This document shows, one piece after another, positions 1 through 6,348 of a stretch of DNA of 7,591 bases. The notes below the pieces were generated by a model that saw only the letters and a program-made list of their open reading frames with translations, had not been told where the DNA came from and did no database searches. Each line of letters begins with the position of its first letter. Position 1 is the first letter of the stretch. This DNA is from Chloroflexota bacterium (lineage in GTDB: Bacteria; Chloroflexota; Anaerolineae; CG2-30-64-16). The DNA is taken from NCBI GenBank assembly GCA_029555885.1, contig JAKPQT010000193.1, forward strand, positions 1-7,591, in the 5' to 3' direction. A program made the translations under genes and the position numbers.

Positions 1-959
1 GGCCGCAAGAGCGCCGGGTCCAGGATGTCCGGCCGGTTCGTCGCCGCCACCAGAATCACGTTCGTGTCCGTATCGAAGCCGTCCATCTCGACCAGGATCT
101 GGTTGAGCGTCTGCTCGCGCTCGTCGTGCGAGCCGCCCAACCCGGCCCCGCGCTGGCGGCCCACCGCATCGATCTCATCGATGAAGATGATGCAGGGCGA
201 GTTGCGCTTGGCCTGCTCGAACAGGTCGCGCACCCGGCTGGCGCCCACGCCGACGAACATCTCCACGAACTCCGAGCCGGAGATGGAGAAGAACGGCACG
301 CCGGCCTCGCCGGAGATGGCCTTAGCCATCAGGGTCTTGCCGGTGCCGGGCGGGCCGACGAGCAGGACGCCCTTGGGAATGCGCGCGCCGAGCGAGGCGA
401 ACTTCTGCGGCTCCTTGAGGAACTCGACGACCTCCTGCAGCTCCTGCTTGGCCTCTTCTGCGCCTGCGACATCTGCAAACGTGACGGTGGGCTTGTCGCC
501 GGTGAACACGCGCGCCCGGCTCTTGCCGAACGAGATTGCCTGGTTATTCGAACCTTGCGCCTGGCGCAGGATCATGATGAACAACCCGCCGATCAGCAGC
601 AGCGGCAGCAGCGTCCCCAGGATGGTCAACCAGCCGGACATATCGTTGGGCGGAGCCACCTTGAATTCCACGGCTTCGAGCTGCTCCGGGGTCACGCCCA
701 GCTTCGTCAGCGAGGTCGTCAGGTTGACGCCGTCTTCCTTGTGCGAAGCGAACACCTGCTTATCGGTCGCCTGGACCGTCAACTGGTCGCCCGACACCAC
801 GATGCGGCTGACTGTGCCCTGTTGGATCATCGCGGCAACATCGGTCAACCCTTTTTCGGGCGGCCGTTCAGCCGACTGGGACGCGCTATAAAACAGGACG
901 GCCACCGCGACCATTATCAGCAGATAGACCAGCCCGTTCTTTCGCCAGTTAGCATTCAC
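1..959 (-). CDS. ftsH: ATP-dependent zinc metalloprotease FtsH, N-terminal 319 residues (3' end outside window)
   Basis: FtsH is a membrane-anchored hexameric AAA+ protease that unfolds and degrades membrane and short-lived cytoplasmic proteins. Translating the minus strand from 959 gives a first membrane segment at about residues 9-24, an extracytoplasmic domain at about 25-108, and a second membrane segment at about 109-131. The AAA+ domain follows: Walker A GPPGTGKT (202-209), pore-loop motif [10 protein letters not shown] (231-240), Walker B IIFIDE (257-262) and the start of the second region of homology, [15 protein letters not shown] (305-319). The sequence ends there, so the arginine fingers and the HEXXH protease domain lie outside the window. 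The start is GTG at 959-957, because GGAGG sits 8 nt upstream on the minus strand; the nearby ATG at 955 is out of frame. No frameshift is seen. It is divergent from the metal operon. Identity is essentially certain. Confidence 0.97.
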   Translation of the reverse strand, partial: MNANWRKNGLVYLLIMVAVAVLFYSASQSAERPPEKGLTDVAAMIQQGTVSRIVVSGDQLTVQATDKQVFASHKEDGVNLTTSLTKLGVTPEQLEAVEFKVAPPNDMSGWLTILGTLLPLLLIGGLFIMILRQAQGSNNQAISFGKSRARVFTGDKPTVTFADVAGAEEAKQELQEVVEFLKEPQKFASLGARIPKGVLLVGPPGTGKTLMAKAISGEAGVPFFSISGSEFVEMFVGVGASRVRDLFEQAKRNSPCIIFIDEIDAVGRQRGAGLGGSHDEREQTLNQILVEMDGFDTDTNVILVAATNRPDILDPALLR

Positions 960-1015
960 GATACTTGCCTCCGCGCGAGTTACGTTCCACGCGCTCCTCT
1001 ACTTTGCTCATACGG

Positions 1016-1051
1016 GATATGGATAGAGCGTATGTCTGCTCTATTCATATC
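1016..1051. repeat. 14-bp inverted repeat at the expected ftsH transcription start
   Basis: The arm GATATGGATAGAGC (1016-1029) and the arm GCTCTATTCATATC (1038-1051) are complementary at 13 of 14 positions; the odd pair can form a G-U wobble in RNA. The loop is 8 nt. It lies immediately downstream of the ftsH -10 hexamer, so it could be a repressor operator or a hairpin at the 5' end of the ftsH mRNA. It has no T tract on the ftsH side, so it is not an ordinary terminator. Confidence 0.6.
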
Positions 1052-1053
1052 GC

Positions 1054-1062
1054 ATTATAACA
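1054..1062 (-). promoter_or_regulatory. Extended -10 promoter for ftsH
   Basis: The minus strand reads TGTTATAAT, a perfect -10 hexamer (1059 down to 1054) with a TG extension one base upstream. No good -35 is found at normal spacing, as is common for extended -10 promoters. Transcription would start near 1048-1046, giving a leader of roughly 90 nt before the GTG at 959. Confidence 0.6.
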
Positions 1063-1137
1063 GAAGTGTATGTTAACTGCTAGGCGGCTGGCTTACAGTG
1101 ATGAACTAGCAGGATTGCAGCTTAGGTTACAGAAATA

Positions 1138-1155
1138 ATTTAGGTAAGCCTAAAT
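1138..1155. promoter_or_regulatory. MntR/DtxR-type operator palindrome
   Basis: ATTTAGG-TAAG-CCTAAAT is a perfect 7-4-7 inverted repeat 20 bp before the start codon of a DtxR/MntR-family regulator. Its core, TTAGG-N4-CCTAA, has the arm sequence and spacing of the DtxR/IdeR/MntR family box (TTAGGTTAGCCTAA-like). A further half-site, TTAGGTTA, lies at 1122-1129, with its TTAGG 18 bp upstream of the one in the palindrome. A weak promoter can be proposed with -35 TTACAG (1127-1132) and -10 TAAATA (1151-1156), which would place the operator over the spacer and -10. The operator call is firm; the promoter hexamers are tentative. Confidence 0.8.
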
Positions 1156-1175
1156 AATCTTCTGCGCGAGGCGAA

Positions 1176-1835
1176 ATGATTACGAAAACGATCGAAGACT
1201 ATCTCAAGGTCATCTTCCAGGTCGAAGAAGCGCAAGGCACAGTCAGCACGACCGACCTGGCTGCGGAGCTCGGCGTCGCGCCGGCCTCGGTGACGGGCAT
1301 GCTCAAGAAGCTCGCCGCGCACGACCTCGTCACCTACACCCCCTACCAGGGCGTCACGCTGACCGCGCATGGCCGCGCCATCGCGCTGCGCGTGGTGCGC
1401 TATCACCGGCTGGCCGAGCAATACCTGGCCGAGGTGTTGGGGATGCCGTGGGACGAGGTGCATGCAGAGGCCGAGGAACTTGAGCACGCGCTGAGCGAAC
1501 AGGTCGTCGGGCGCATCGACGCCGCGCTGGGTCGGCCAACGACGGACCCACATGGTGAACCGATTCCGACGGAAGATGGCCGGATGCCCGATTTGGATGA
1601 TGTTCCGCTGGACTCGCTGGCCGTGGGTGATAGGGCTGTGGTCGCGCGTGTCAGCAGCCGTGAGGCCAGCTTCCTGCGCTACCTGGGCAGCATGGGCATC
1701 TACCCCGGCGCGCGCGTGCAGGTCATCGCGGTCGCGCCCTTCGACGGCCCGCTGACCGCGCAGGTCGGCGAGCGGCAGTATGCTATCGGACGCACGGCTG
1801 CTGCGCAGGTGTTCGTACGGGCGGAAAAGACGTGA
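1176..1835 (+). CDS. mntR: MntR/DtxR-family metal-dependent transcriptional repressor with C-terminal FeoA/SH3-like domain
   Basis: The 219-residue product has the full three-domain DtxR layout. An N-terminal winged helix-turn-helix spans about 1-70, with recognition-helix region APASVTGMLKKL and wing ending LTAHGR. A helical dimerisation and metal-binding domain spans about 71-135, and an SH3-like FeoA domain about 145-216 (LGSMGIYPGARVQVI). Likely metal ligands by family alignment are D8, H77, H96, E100, E103 and H104. The residue matching DtxR Cys102 is Glu (E100) and the one matching DtxR Met10 is Asp (D8); both substitutions are the manganese-type pattern of Bacillus MntR, though E11 of that protein is Lys here. 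The start ATG has GAGG 4 nt upstream. It heads the transport operon behind its own putative operator, so autoregulation and metal-dependent repression of the transporter are expected. Manganese as effector is inferred. Confidence 0.92.
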   Translation: MITKTIEDYLKVIFQVEEAQGTVSTTDLAAELGVAPASVTGMLKKLAAHDLVTYTPYQGVTLTAHGRAIALRVVRYHRLAEQYLAEVLGMPWDEVHAEAEELEHALSEQVVGRIDAALGRPTTDPHGEPIPTEDGRMPDLDDVPLDSLAVGDRAVVARVSSREASFLRYLGSMGIYPGARVQVIAVAPFDGPLTAQVGERQYAIGRTAAAQVFVRAEKT

Positions 1836-2812
1836 TGGAAGTTGAGCGAGAGATGAGACGAGAGTTTAGACGGAACGTGCATCTGACGATTTTGATCCTC
1901 CTGCTGGCCTCCCTCCTGGCGGGCTGTGCGACGCCCATTGCCGCGCAGCGGCCCGAGGACCTTGCGGCCCGCAAGCTGCGCATCGTCGCGACGACCGGCA
2001 TGGTGGCGGACGCGGTCCGCAATGTCGCGGGCGAGCGTGCGGAGGTGACCGCGCTGATGGGGCCGGGCGTGGATCCGCACTTGTATAAGGCCAGCGAAGG
2101 GGACGTGCTGCGGCTGGGCACTGCGGACGTCGTGTTCTACAGCGGTCTACACCTGGAGGCCAAGCTGGGCGAGGTGCTGGAGCGGATGGGCGATCGCGTC
2201 CGAGCACGCGCTGTGACGGACGGAATGGATCGCAGTCGCCTGAGCAAGCCGGCCGCATTCGAAGGCCAGTATGACCCGCACGTCTGGTTCGACGTGGCGC
2301 TCTGGGCGCAGACGATCGATGTCATCCGCGATACGCTGATCGAGATGGACCCCGGCAGCGCCGAGCTGTACCGCGCGAACGCGGACGCATATCGTCAGCA
2401 GTTGCGCGAGCTGGATGACTACGTTCGCCAGCAGGCCGCGCGCATCCCCGCGGCCCAGCGCGTCCTCATCACCGCCCATGACGCCTTCAACTACTTCGGT
2501 CGCGCTTACGGGTTCGAGGTGCGCGGCCTGCAGGGCATCAGTACCGCGACCGAGGCCGGCACGGGGGATGTGCAGGGGCTGGCCCGCTTCATCGCTGAGC
2601 GGCAAATCCGGGCGCTCTTCATCGAATCGTCGGTGCCGGTGCGCAACGTGGAGGCCGTGCAGGCCGCCGTGCGCGCCCGTGGGTTCGAGGTGCGCATCGG
2701 CGGGGAGCTGTTTTCCGATGCGATGGGGAGCGCGGGCACGGTCGAGGGGACGTATGTCGGCATGGTGCGGCACAACATTGATACGATTGTGAGTGCGTTG
2801 CTGGGGGAATGA
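1835..2812 (+). CDS. troA: TroA/ZnuA/MntA-type metal-binding lipoprotein of an ABC importer
   Basis: This is the extracytoplasmic receptor that captures Mn2+/Zn2+ (possibly Fe2+) and hands it to the permease. A basic start and hydrophobic stretch end in the lipobox LLAGC (Cys31 from the ATG at 1835), predicting lipid anchoring. The cluster A-I fold follows. The four expected metal ligands are H82 (VDPHLYKAS), H149 (YDPHVWFD), H215 (ITAHDAFNYF) and D295 (ELFSDAMG). His at the third position is the TroA/ZnuA state; the manganese-specific PsaA/MntC group has Glu there. There is no His-rich loop, which argues against a classical ZnuA. Motifs GLQGISTATEAGT and SAGTVEGTYVGMVRHNIDTIV are strongly TroA-like. 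The ATG at 1835 overlaps the repressor stop by one base (TGATG), suggesting translational coupling. GTG 1832 and ATG 1853 are alternative in-frame starts. Confidence 0.93.
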   Translation: MEVEREMRREFRRNVHLTILILLLASLLAGCATPIAAQRPEDLAARKLRIVATTGMVADAVRNVAGERAEVTALMGPGVDPHLYKASEGDVLRLGTADVVFYSGLHLEAKLGEVLERMGDRVRARAVTDGMDRSRLSKPAAFEGQYDPHVWFDVALWAQTIDVIRDTLIEMDPGSAELYRANADAYRQQLRELDDYVRQQAARIPAAQRVLITAHDAFNYFGRAYGFEVRGLQGISTATEAGTGDVQGLARFIAERQIRALFIESSVPVRNVEAVQAAVRARGFEVRIGGELFSDAMGSAGTVEGTYVGMVRHNIDTIVSALLGE

Positions 2813-2813
2813 C

Positions 2814-2841
2814 CAGTAACGAGAAATCAGTAACGAGTAAT
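2814..2841 (+). repeat. Two tandem copies of a 14-bp repeat between receptor and ATPase genes
   Basis: CAGTAACGAGAAAT (2814-2827) is followed directly by CAGTAACGAGTAAT (2828-2841), identical at 13 of 14 positions. It begins two bases after the receptor stop and fills most of the short gap before the ATPase gene. No function is visible. Confidence 0.7.
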
Positions 2842-2861
2842 TGTCGTGAAGGTGAGGGTTC

Positions 2862-3641
2862 ATGGAACCGAAACTCAGAACTATAGCGGCTGCGGCCGCG
2901 ATCGAAGTCACCGATCTGACGGTGGCCTATAACGAGAAACCGGTGTTATGGGATGTGGACCTGGATGTACCGTCCGGTGTGCTGATGGCGATCGTGGGGC
3001 CGAACGGCGCCGGCAAGTCCACGCTGATCAAGGCCATCCTGGGCCTCGTGCCAGCCGCGGCCGGTCAGGTGCGTATCTGCGGTAAGCCCTTTGCCGAGCA
3101 GCGCCATCTCGTGGGCTACGTGCCGCAGCGCGGCAGCGTGGACTGGGACTTCCCGACGAACGCGGCCGACGTGGTGATGATGGGGCTGTACCGGCGGCTG
3201 GGGTGGGTCCGGCGTCCGGGCAAGGCCGAGCGCGAGCTCGCGCTGGAAGGGCTGCGCAAGGTCGGCATGGAGGACTTCGCCCGCCGCCAGATCAGCCAGC
3301 TCTCCGGCGGCCAACAGCAGCGGGTCTTCCTGGCCCGCGCACTGGTGCAGGATGCGCAGATTTACTTCATGGACGAACCCTTTGCCGGCGTGGATGCCAT
3401 CACCGAGCGCGCCATCATCGCGCTGCTGCGTGACCTGCGCGCGGCGGGCAAGACCGTCGTCGTTGTGCATCACGACCTCCAGACGGTGCCGGAGTATTTC
3501 GACTGGGTGACGCTGCTGAACGTCCGCCGGATTGCTAGCGGGCTGGTCGAGGAGGCGTTCACTGAGGATAATCTGCGCCGGGCCTACGGCGGGCGGATTG
3601 CGTTCCTGGGGAAGAGCCATGAACCTGCTATCGCTGCTTAA
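2862..3641 (+). CDS. troB: Metal ABC transporter ATP-binding protein (TroB/MntB/ZnuC type)
   Basis: The 259-residue cytoplasmic ATPase powers the two permeases encoded downstream. All motifs are intact: Walker [10 protein letters not shown] (46-54), Q-loop YVPQR (Q89), signature LSGGQQQR (147-154), Walker B IYFMDEP (167-173), D-loop region AGVD, and the switch histidine in VVHHD (H204). The stretch [19 protein letters not shown] after the Q-loop is typical of the Mn/Zn/Fe chelate-type importer ATPases (TroB, MntB, SitB). The start ATG has AAGGTG 7 nt upstream. The first 13 residues, ending in an Ala run, precede the usual family start near [10 protein letters not shown], so translation could begin slightly differently, but no better in-frame start is seen. 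It overlaps the next gene by 23 bp. Confidence 0.96.
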   Translation: MEPKLRTIAAAAAIEVTDLTVAYNEKPVLWDVDLDVPSGVLMAIVGPNGAGKSTLIKAILGLVPAAAGQVRICGKPFAEQRHLVGYVPQRGSVDWDFPTNAADVVMMGLYRRLGWVRRPGKAERELALEGLRKVGMEDFARRQISQLSGGQQQRVFLARALVQDAQIYFMDEPFAGVDAITERAIIALLRDLRAAGKTVVVVHHDLQTVPEYFDWVTLLNVRRIASGLVEEAFTEDNLRRAYGGRIAFLGKSHEPAIAA

Positions 3642-4737
3642 TGACCTGTTCTTCGATTACACCCTGCGCACCGTTGCGCTGGGCGCGGCCGTGCTGGGAC
3701 TGGTCAGCGGCGTGCTGGGCGTTTTCGCCGTCCTGCGCAGGCAGAGCCTCCTGGGGGATGCCATCTCCCATGCGGCGCTCCCCGGCGTGGCGCTGGCCTT
3801 CCTGCTGACCGGCTCCAAGGAGGCTGCCGTGCTGGTCATCGGTGCGATTGCCGCGGGCTGGCTGGGCACGCTCCTGGTCATGCAGGTGACGCAGCAGACG
3901 CGCATCAAGTCGGATGCGGCGCTCGGCATCGTGCTGGCTGTCTTCTTCGGATTCGGCCTGCTCCTGCTCACCTATATTCAACGTCTGCCGGATGCCGCGA
4001 AGGCCGGGCTCGACAAGTTCCTGTTCGGCCAGGCCGCGACGCTGCTCGGCCGCGATGTCATCACGATGGCGCTGCTCGGCGGCGCGGCGGTCGCCGCGGT
4101 CGCCCTCTTCTGGAAAGAGTTCAAGCTGTTGAGCTTCGACCCGGAGTTCGCAGGCAGCAACGGCTATCCCGTCCGGCGGCTCGATATCCTGCTGACGACG
4201 CTTACTGTCATCGCTATCGTCGTGGGCCTCCAGACGGTCGGCGTGGTGCTGATGAGCGCGATGCTCGTTGCCCCGGCCTCGGCCGCGCGCCAGTGGACCG
4301 AACGGCTCAACGTCATGGTGCTGCTGTCGGGCGCGTTCGGCGCACTCGTCGGCCTGCTGGGCGCGCTCACGAGCAGCCTCGTCCCGCGCCTGCCCACGGG
4401 ACCGACCATCGTGCTCTACATGAGCGCCGTCGTGGTCATCTCCCTGCTATTTGCGCCGCAGCGCGGTCTCGTGGCGCGCAGCCGCCAGCGCGTGCGGCAG
4501 CGGTGGCAGTTCGCGCAGGAGGCGCTGGCCGTCCATCTGCTCCAGCACGAGGGGACTGCCGCGGCCCCCGATGAATCCAGCCTCGCCCACATGGGCGACC
4601 ACATGAGCTGGGAAGCCGGGTTTGCCGCCGAAGTCGTCCAGCGCGCGGTGGATGATGGCCTGGTGGAGCGCACGGCAGACGAGTTACAGTTGACGGCAGA
4701 AGGCCGCGCGGCAGCACAGCGCGCCGTCGTGCGATAA
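3619..4737 (+). CDS. troC: Metal ABC transporter permease, ABC-3 family (TroC type), with C-terminal winged-helix-like extension
   Basis: One of two membrane subunits forming the metal channel. The ABC-3 hallmark [14 protein letters not shown] is at residues 43-56. About eight hydrophobic segments run from residue 15 to 280, and the permease core ends at [12 protein letters not shown] (277-287). [17 protein letters not shown] (166-182) is the conserved cytoplasmic stretch likely to contact the ATPase. Most ABC-3 permeases are about 280-300 residues; this one has 372. The extra approximately 85 residues are soluble and end in [17 protein letters not shown], closely resembling the LTAHGRAIALRVV segment of the regulator encoded at 1176-1835. 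The ATG at 3619 is chosen because GGGGA lies 6 nt upstream and the family N-terminus fits; an earlier in-frame ATG at 3532 would add 29 residues read out of the ATPase gene. Confidence 0.93.
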   Translation: MNLLSLLNDLFFDYTLRTVALGAAVLGLVSGVLGVFAVLRRQSLLGDAISHAALPGVALAFLLTGSKEAAVLVIGAIAAGWLGTLLVMQVTQQTRIKSDAALGIVLAVFFGFGLLLLTYIQRLPDAAKAGLDKFLFGQAATLLGRDVITMALLGGAAVAAVALFWKEFKLLSFDPEFAGSNGYPVRRLDILLTTLTVIAIVVGLQTVGVVLMSAMLVAPASAARQWTERLNVMVLLSGAFGALVGLLGALTSSLVPRLPTGPTIVLYMSAVVVISLLFAPQRGLVARSRQRVRQRWQFAQEALAVHLLQHEGTAAAPDESSLAHMGDHMSWEAGFAAEVVQRAVDDGLVERTADELQLTAEGRAAAQRAVVR

Positions 4738-4780
4738 CGATAGCAGGCGTTCCAGAAGCAACTGGCTTGCTGAAGATTGG

Positions 4781-4846
4781 AGTCGAGGCGTCAGCCGGTT
4801 TGGTTGGCTACGCTCGCACACACCCTAACCGGCTAAAGCCTCGACT
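4781..4846. repeat. Long inverted repeat (20-bp arms) between the two permease genes
   Basis: The arm at 4781-4800 (AGTCGAGGC GTC AGCCGGTT) is complementary to the arm at 4827-4846 (AACCGGCT AAA GCCTCGACT) at 18 of 20 positions, with a 26-nt loop. It sits in the only sizeable gap inside the operon (4738-4898). No T run follows, so it is not a standard intrinsic terminator. It resembles dispersed REP-type palindromes found between bacterial genes; as RNA it could stabilise the upstream mRNA or attenuate transcription into the second permease. Confidence 0.7.
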
Positions 4847-4898
4847 TCGGCTATATCTGGTATTCCTGATCGCCATAGTGCCAATGTTGAGGTAGGCT

Positions 4899-6014
4899 AT
4901 GTTACAGGCGCAGTTTGAGATTATCCTGATTGCATCGGTCGTTGCCGCCAGTTGCGGGTTGGTCGGGACGTTCCTGGTCCTGCGGCGGATGGCGCTGATG
5001 AGCGACGCCATCAGCCACGCGATTCTCTTCGGCATCGTCGTGATGTTCTTCGTCGTCGAAAACATTACGTCGCCCTGGTTGGTCATTGCCGCGGCCGCGA
5101 CCGGCCTGCTGACGGTCGTCCTGGTCGAACTCCTGACCCGCACACAGCTGGTCAAGGAGGATGCGGCCATCGGACTGGTGTTTCCGCTGCTGTTCTCGCT
5201 CGGTGTCATCCTCATCAGCCGCTACGCCGCGAACATCCACCTCGATGTGGATGCCGTGCTGCTGGGTGAGCTGGCCTTCACCCCGTTCGACCGGCTGGTC
5301 GTCGGCGGACTGGACATCGGGCCGCGTGCGCTGTGGCTGGCGGTGGGCGTCGGCCTGCTGAATCTCGCCTTCATCCTGCTGTTCTACAAGGAGCTGAAAC
5401 TGGCGACGTTCGACGCGGGGCTGGCGATGGCGCTGGGCTTCTCGCCTGCCATCATTCACTATGCGCTGATGAGCCTGGCATCGCTGACGGCCGTCAGCTC
5501 GTTCGAGGCGGTCGGGAGCGTGTTGGTGGTGGCCTTGATGATCGCGCCGCCTGCGGCCGCATACCTGTTGACCGACCGGCTGCCCGTTATGCTGGCGCTT
5601 TCTGCCGCCATCGGCGTGCTGTCCGCGGTAACCGGTTTCTATCTGGCGCGGCTGCTGGACGGCTCCATTGCGGGCAGCATCGCGACGATGACCGGCGTGT
5701 TCTTCCTGCTGGTCCTGCTCCTTGCGCCCCAGCGGGGGCTGGTGGGGCGCTGGTCGCGCGCCCGCCGCCAGCGTTACCAGTTCGCCGGAGAGATGCTGCT
5801 GGTGCATCTGTCGCAGCACGAACATGAGCCGGCAGCGAGCGCGGAGGCGACGCTGGAGCATATGGCGCGGCACATGCACTGGCAGCCAGCCTTCGGCGCA
5901 CAGGTGGCAGACCTCCTCCTGCGGCGCGGATTGGTCACACGGCAGAACGGCGGTACGCGCCTCGCGTTGACGGAGACCGGCCGTGCGCTCGCCCGCGATG
6001 TGATGGTGCGGTGA
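4899..6014 (+). CDS. troD: Metal ABC transporter permease, ABC-3 family (TroD type), with C-terminal winged-helix-like extension
   Basis: The second membrane subunit, 371 residues, is homologous to the preceding permease, so the channel is probably a heterodimer. The hallmark MALMSDAISHAILFG is at residues 31-45. Multiple hydrophobic segments run from about 8 to 275, and the core ends at LLLAPQRGLVGRW (273-285). YKELKLATFDAGLAMALGF (163-181) is the likely ATPase-coupling region. As in the first permease, about 85 extra soluble residues follow (RRQRYQFAGEMLLVHLSQHE onward), ending in LALTETGRALARDVMVR, which fits a DtxR-like winged helix. Treponema TroD is also longer than typical ABC-3 permeases, as I recall. 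The ATG has TGAGG 6 nt upstream. It is separated from the first permease by 161 bp holding an inverted repeat, unlike the tight spacing in the rest of the operon. No terminator is visible after its stop. Confidence 0.93.
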   Translation: MLQAQFEIILIASVVAASCGLVGTFLVLRRMALMSDAISHAILFGIVVMFFVVENITSPWLVIAAAATGLLTVVLVELLTRTQLVKEDAAIGLVFPLLFSLGVILISRYAANIHLDVDAVLLGELAFTPFDRLVVGGLDIGPRALWLAVGVGLLNLAFILLFYKELKLATFDAGLAMALGFSPAIIHYALMSLASLTAVSSFEAVGSVLVVALMIAPPAAAYLLTDRLPVMLALSAAIGVLSAVTGFYLARLLDGSIAGSIATMTGVFFLLVLLLAPQRGLVGRWSRARRQRYQFAGEMLLVHLSQHEHEPAASAEATLEHMARHMHWQPAFGAQVADLLLRRGLVTRQNGGTRLALTETGRALARDVMVR

Positions 6015-6037
6015 GGGCTGTGTATGACGCAAATCAT

Positions 6038-6066
6038 TTGACAGCACGCCGGGGGTGTGGTATCTT
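6038..6066 (+). promoter_or_regulatory. Sigma-70-type promoter driving the B12 riboswitch transcript
   Basis: A perfect -35 TTGACA (6038-6043) is separated by 17 bp from TATCTT (6061-6066), which also has an upstream TG (6058-6059) as in extended -10 promoters. Transcription would start near 6073, shortly before the riboswitch aptamer. It begins 24 bp after the permease stop, so the B12 unit has its own promoter. A second TTGACA at 6075-6080 lacks a matching -10. Confidence 0.75.
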
Positions 6067-6092
6067 CATCGCTGTTGACAATCAAAAACATG

Positions 6093-6195
6093 GCGGAAAC
6101 ACAAGGGGTAAGCCGGTGCGAAGCCGGCGCTGTCCCGCAACTGTGAACGAGTGACTCGACGCGAGTCACCCGTAAGTCAGAAAACCCGGTTCCGC
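6093..6195 (+). ncRNA. Cobalamin (B12) riboswitch aptamer
   Basis: The B12-box sequence GCTGTCCCGCAACTGT (6129-6144) is essentially consensus. It is preceded by the P5 hairpin GCCGG (6112-6116) / CCGGC (6124-6128) with loop TGCGAAG. A variable hairpin follows, GTGACTCG (6151-6158) / CGAGTCAC (6162-6169), then the conserved GTAAGTCAG (6172-6180). A closing P1 helix is GCGGAA (6093-6098) / TTCCGC (6190-6195). The aptamer is compact, lacking the larger peripheral helices of long AdoCbl forms, so it may belong to the Cbl-II-like group; that subclass call is inferred. It senses a cobalamin in the nascent RNA and controls the downstream secreted protein. Confidence 0.95.
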
Positions 6196-6208
6196 TTTGT
6201 TCTCAACG

Positions 6209-6219
6209 ACCTTCGAGGT
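6209..6219 (+). promoter_or_regulatory. Regulatory P13 hairpin of the riboswitch, loop complementary to L5
   Basis: ACC-TTCGA-GGT forms a small hairpin 13 nt after the aptamer. Its CTTCG (6211-6215) is the exact complement of CGAAG (6119-6123) in loop L5. An L5-L13 kissing interaction is the known ligand-stabilised switch of cobalamin riboswitches. Confidence 0.65.
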
Positions 6220-6220
6220 A

Positions 6221-6283
6221 AAGGGAGTGGGAATCGGTCGGGACGTGCCCTTAAGGGCGCGTTTCGTCCAGTCCGCTCCCCTT
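6221..6283 (+). promoter_or_regulatory. Predicted antiterminator pairing of the riboswitch
   Basis: AAGGGAGTGG (6221-6230) can pair with CCGCTCCCCTT (6273-6283), giving ten base pairs including one G-U with a single bulged C at 6278. The right strand overlaps the left arm of the terminator (6278-6285), so the two structures exclude each other. The left strand directly follows P13. The enclosed segment folds separately, with GGACG (6241-6245) / CGTCC (6265-6269) around the palindrome GCCCTTAAGGGC. Confidence 0.6.
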
Positions 6284-6316
6284 GCTGTCCAACAGGCAAG
6301 GGGTTTTCTTTTGTTT
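6278..6316 (+). terminator. Intrinsic terminator, riboswitch expression platform
   Basis: CCCCTTGC (6278-6285) pairs with GCAAGGGG (6296-6303); the stem can continue by three pairs past a one-base bulge. It is followed by TTTTCTTTTGTTT (6304-6316). It lies between the B12 aptamer and the coding region, so B12 binding most likely favours termination. Confidence 0.88.
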
Positions 6317-6323
6317 GAGGAAT

Positions 6324-6346
6324 GCCCCTGCACGCAGGGGCGTTTT
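6324..6346 (+). promoter_or_regulatory. Second hairpin overlapping the ribosome binding site of the B12-controlled gene
   Basis: GCCCCTG (6324-6330) and CAGGGGC (6335-6341) form a perfect 7-bp stem with loop CACG, followed by GTTTT. The right arm contains the only reasonable ribosome binding sequence (AGGGG, 6336-6340) for the ATG at 6349. It may be a weak second terminator or a structure that hides the ribosome binding site. Confidence 0.55.
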
Positions 6347-6348
6347 GC

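Noticed and set aside
25..1076. Long plus-strand open frames of 288 and 316 codons
   Set aside because: They lie opposite ftsH, whose minus-strand translation contains every expected AAA+ motif. The plus-strand products are low-complexity shadows of high-G+C coding sequence.
2147..2911. 254-codon minus-strand open frame opposite the metal-binding receptor
   Set aside because: It is antisense to a gene with intact lipobox and metal ligands, and its composition is typical of a shadow frame.
3532..3618. Upstream in-frame ATG extending the first permease by 29 residues
   Set aside because: The extension is Arg-rich, read out of frame within the ATPase gene, and the ATG at 3619 has a good ribosome binding site and the family N-terminus.
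4902..6047. 381-codon minus-strand open frame opposite the second permease
   Set aside because: The product is rich in Gln, His and Arg with no recognisable domain, while the plus strand encodes a clear ABC-3 permease.
6075..6103. Second TTGACA as an alternative promoter for the B12 unit
   Set aside because: There is no -10-like hexamer at proper spacing, and its start point would fall within the aptamer.
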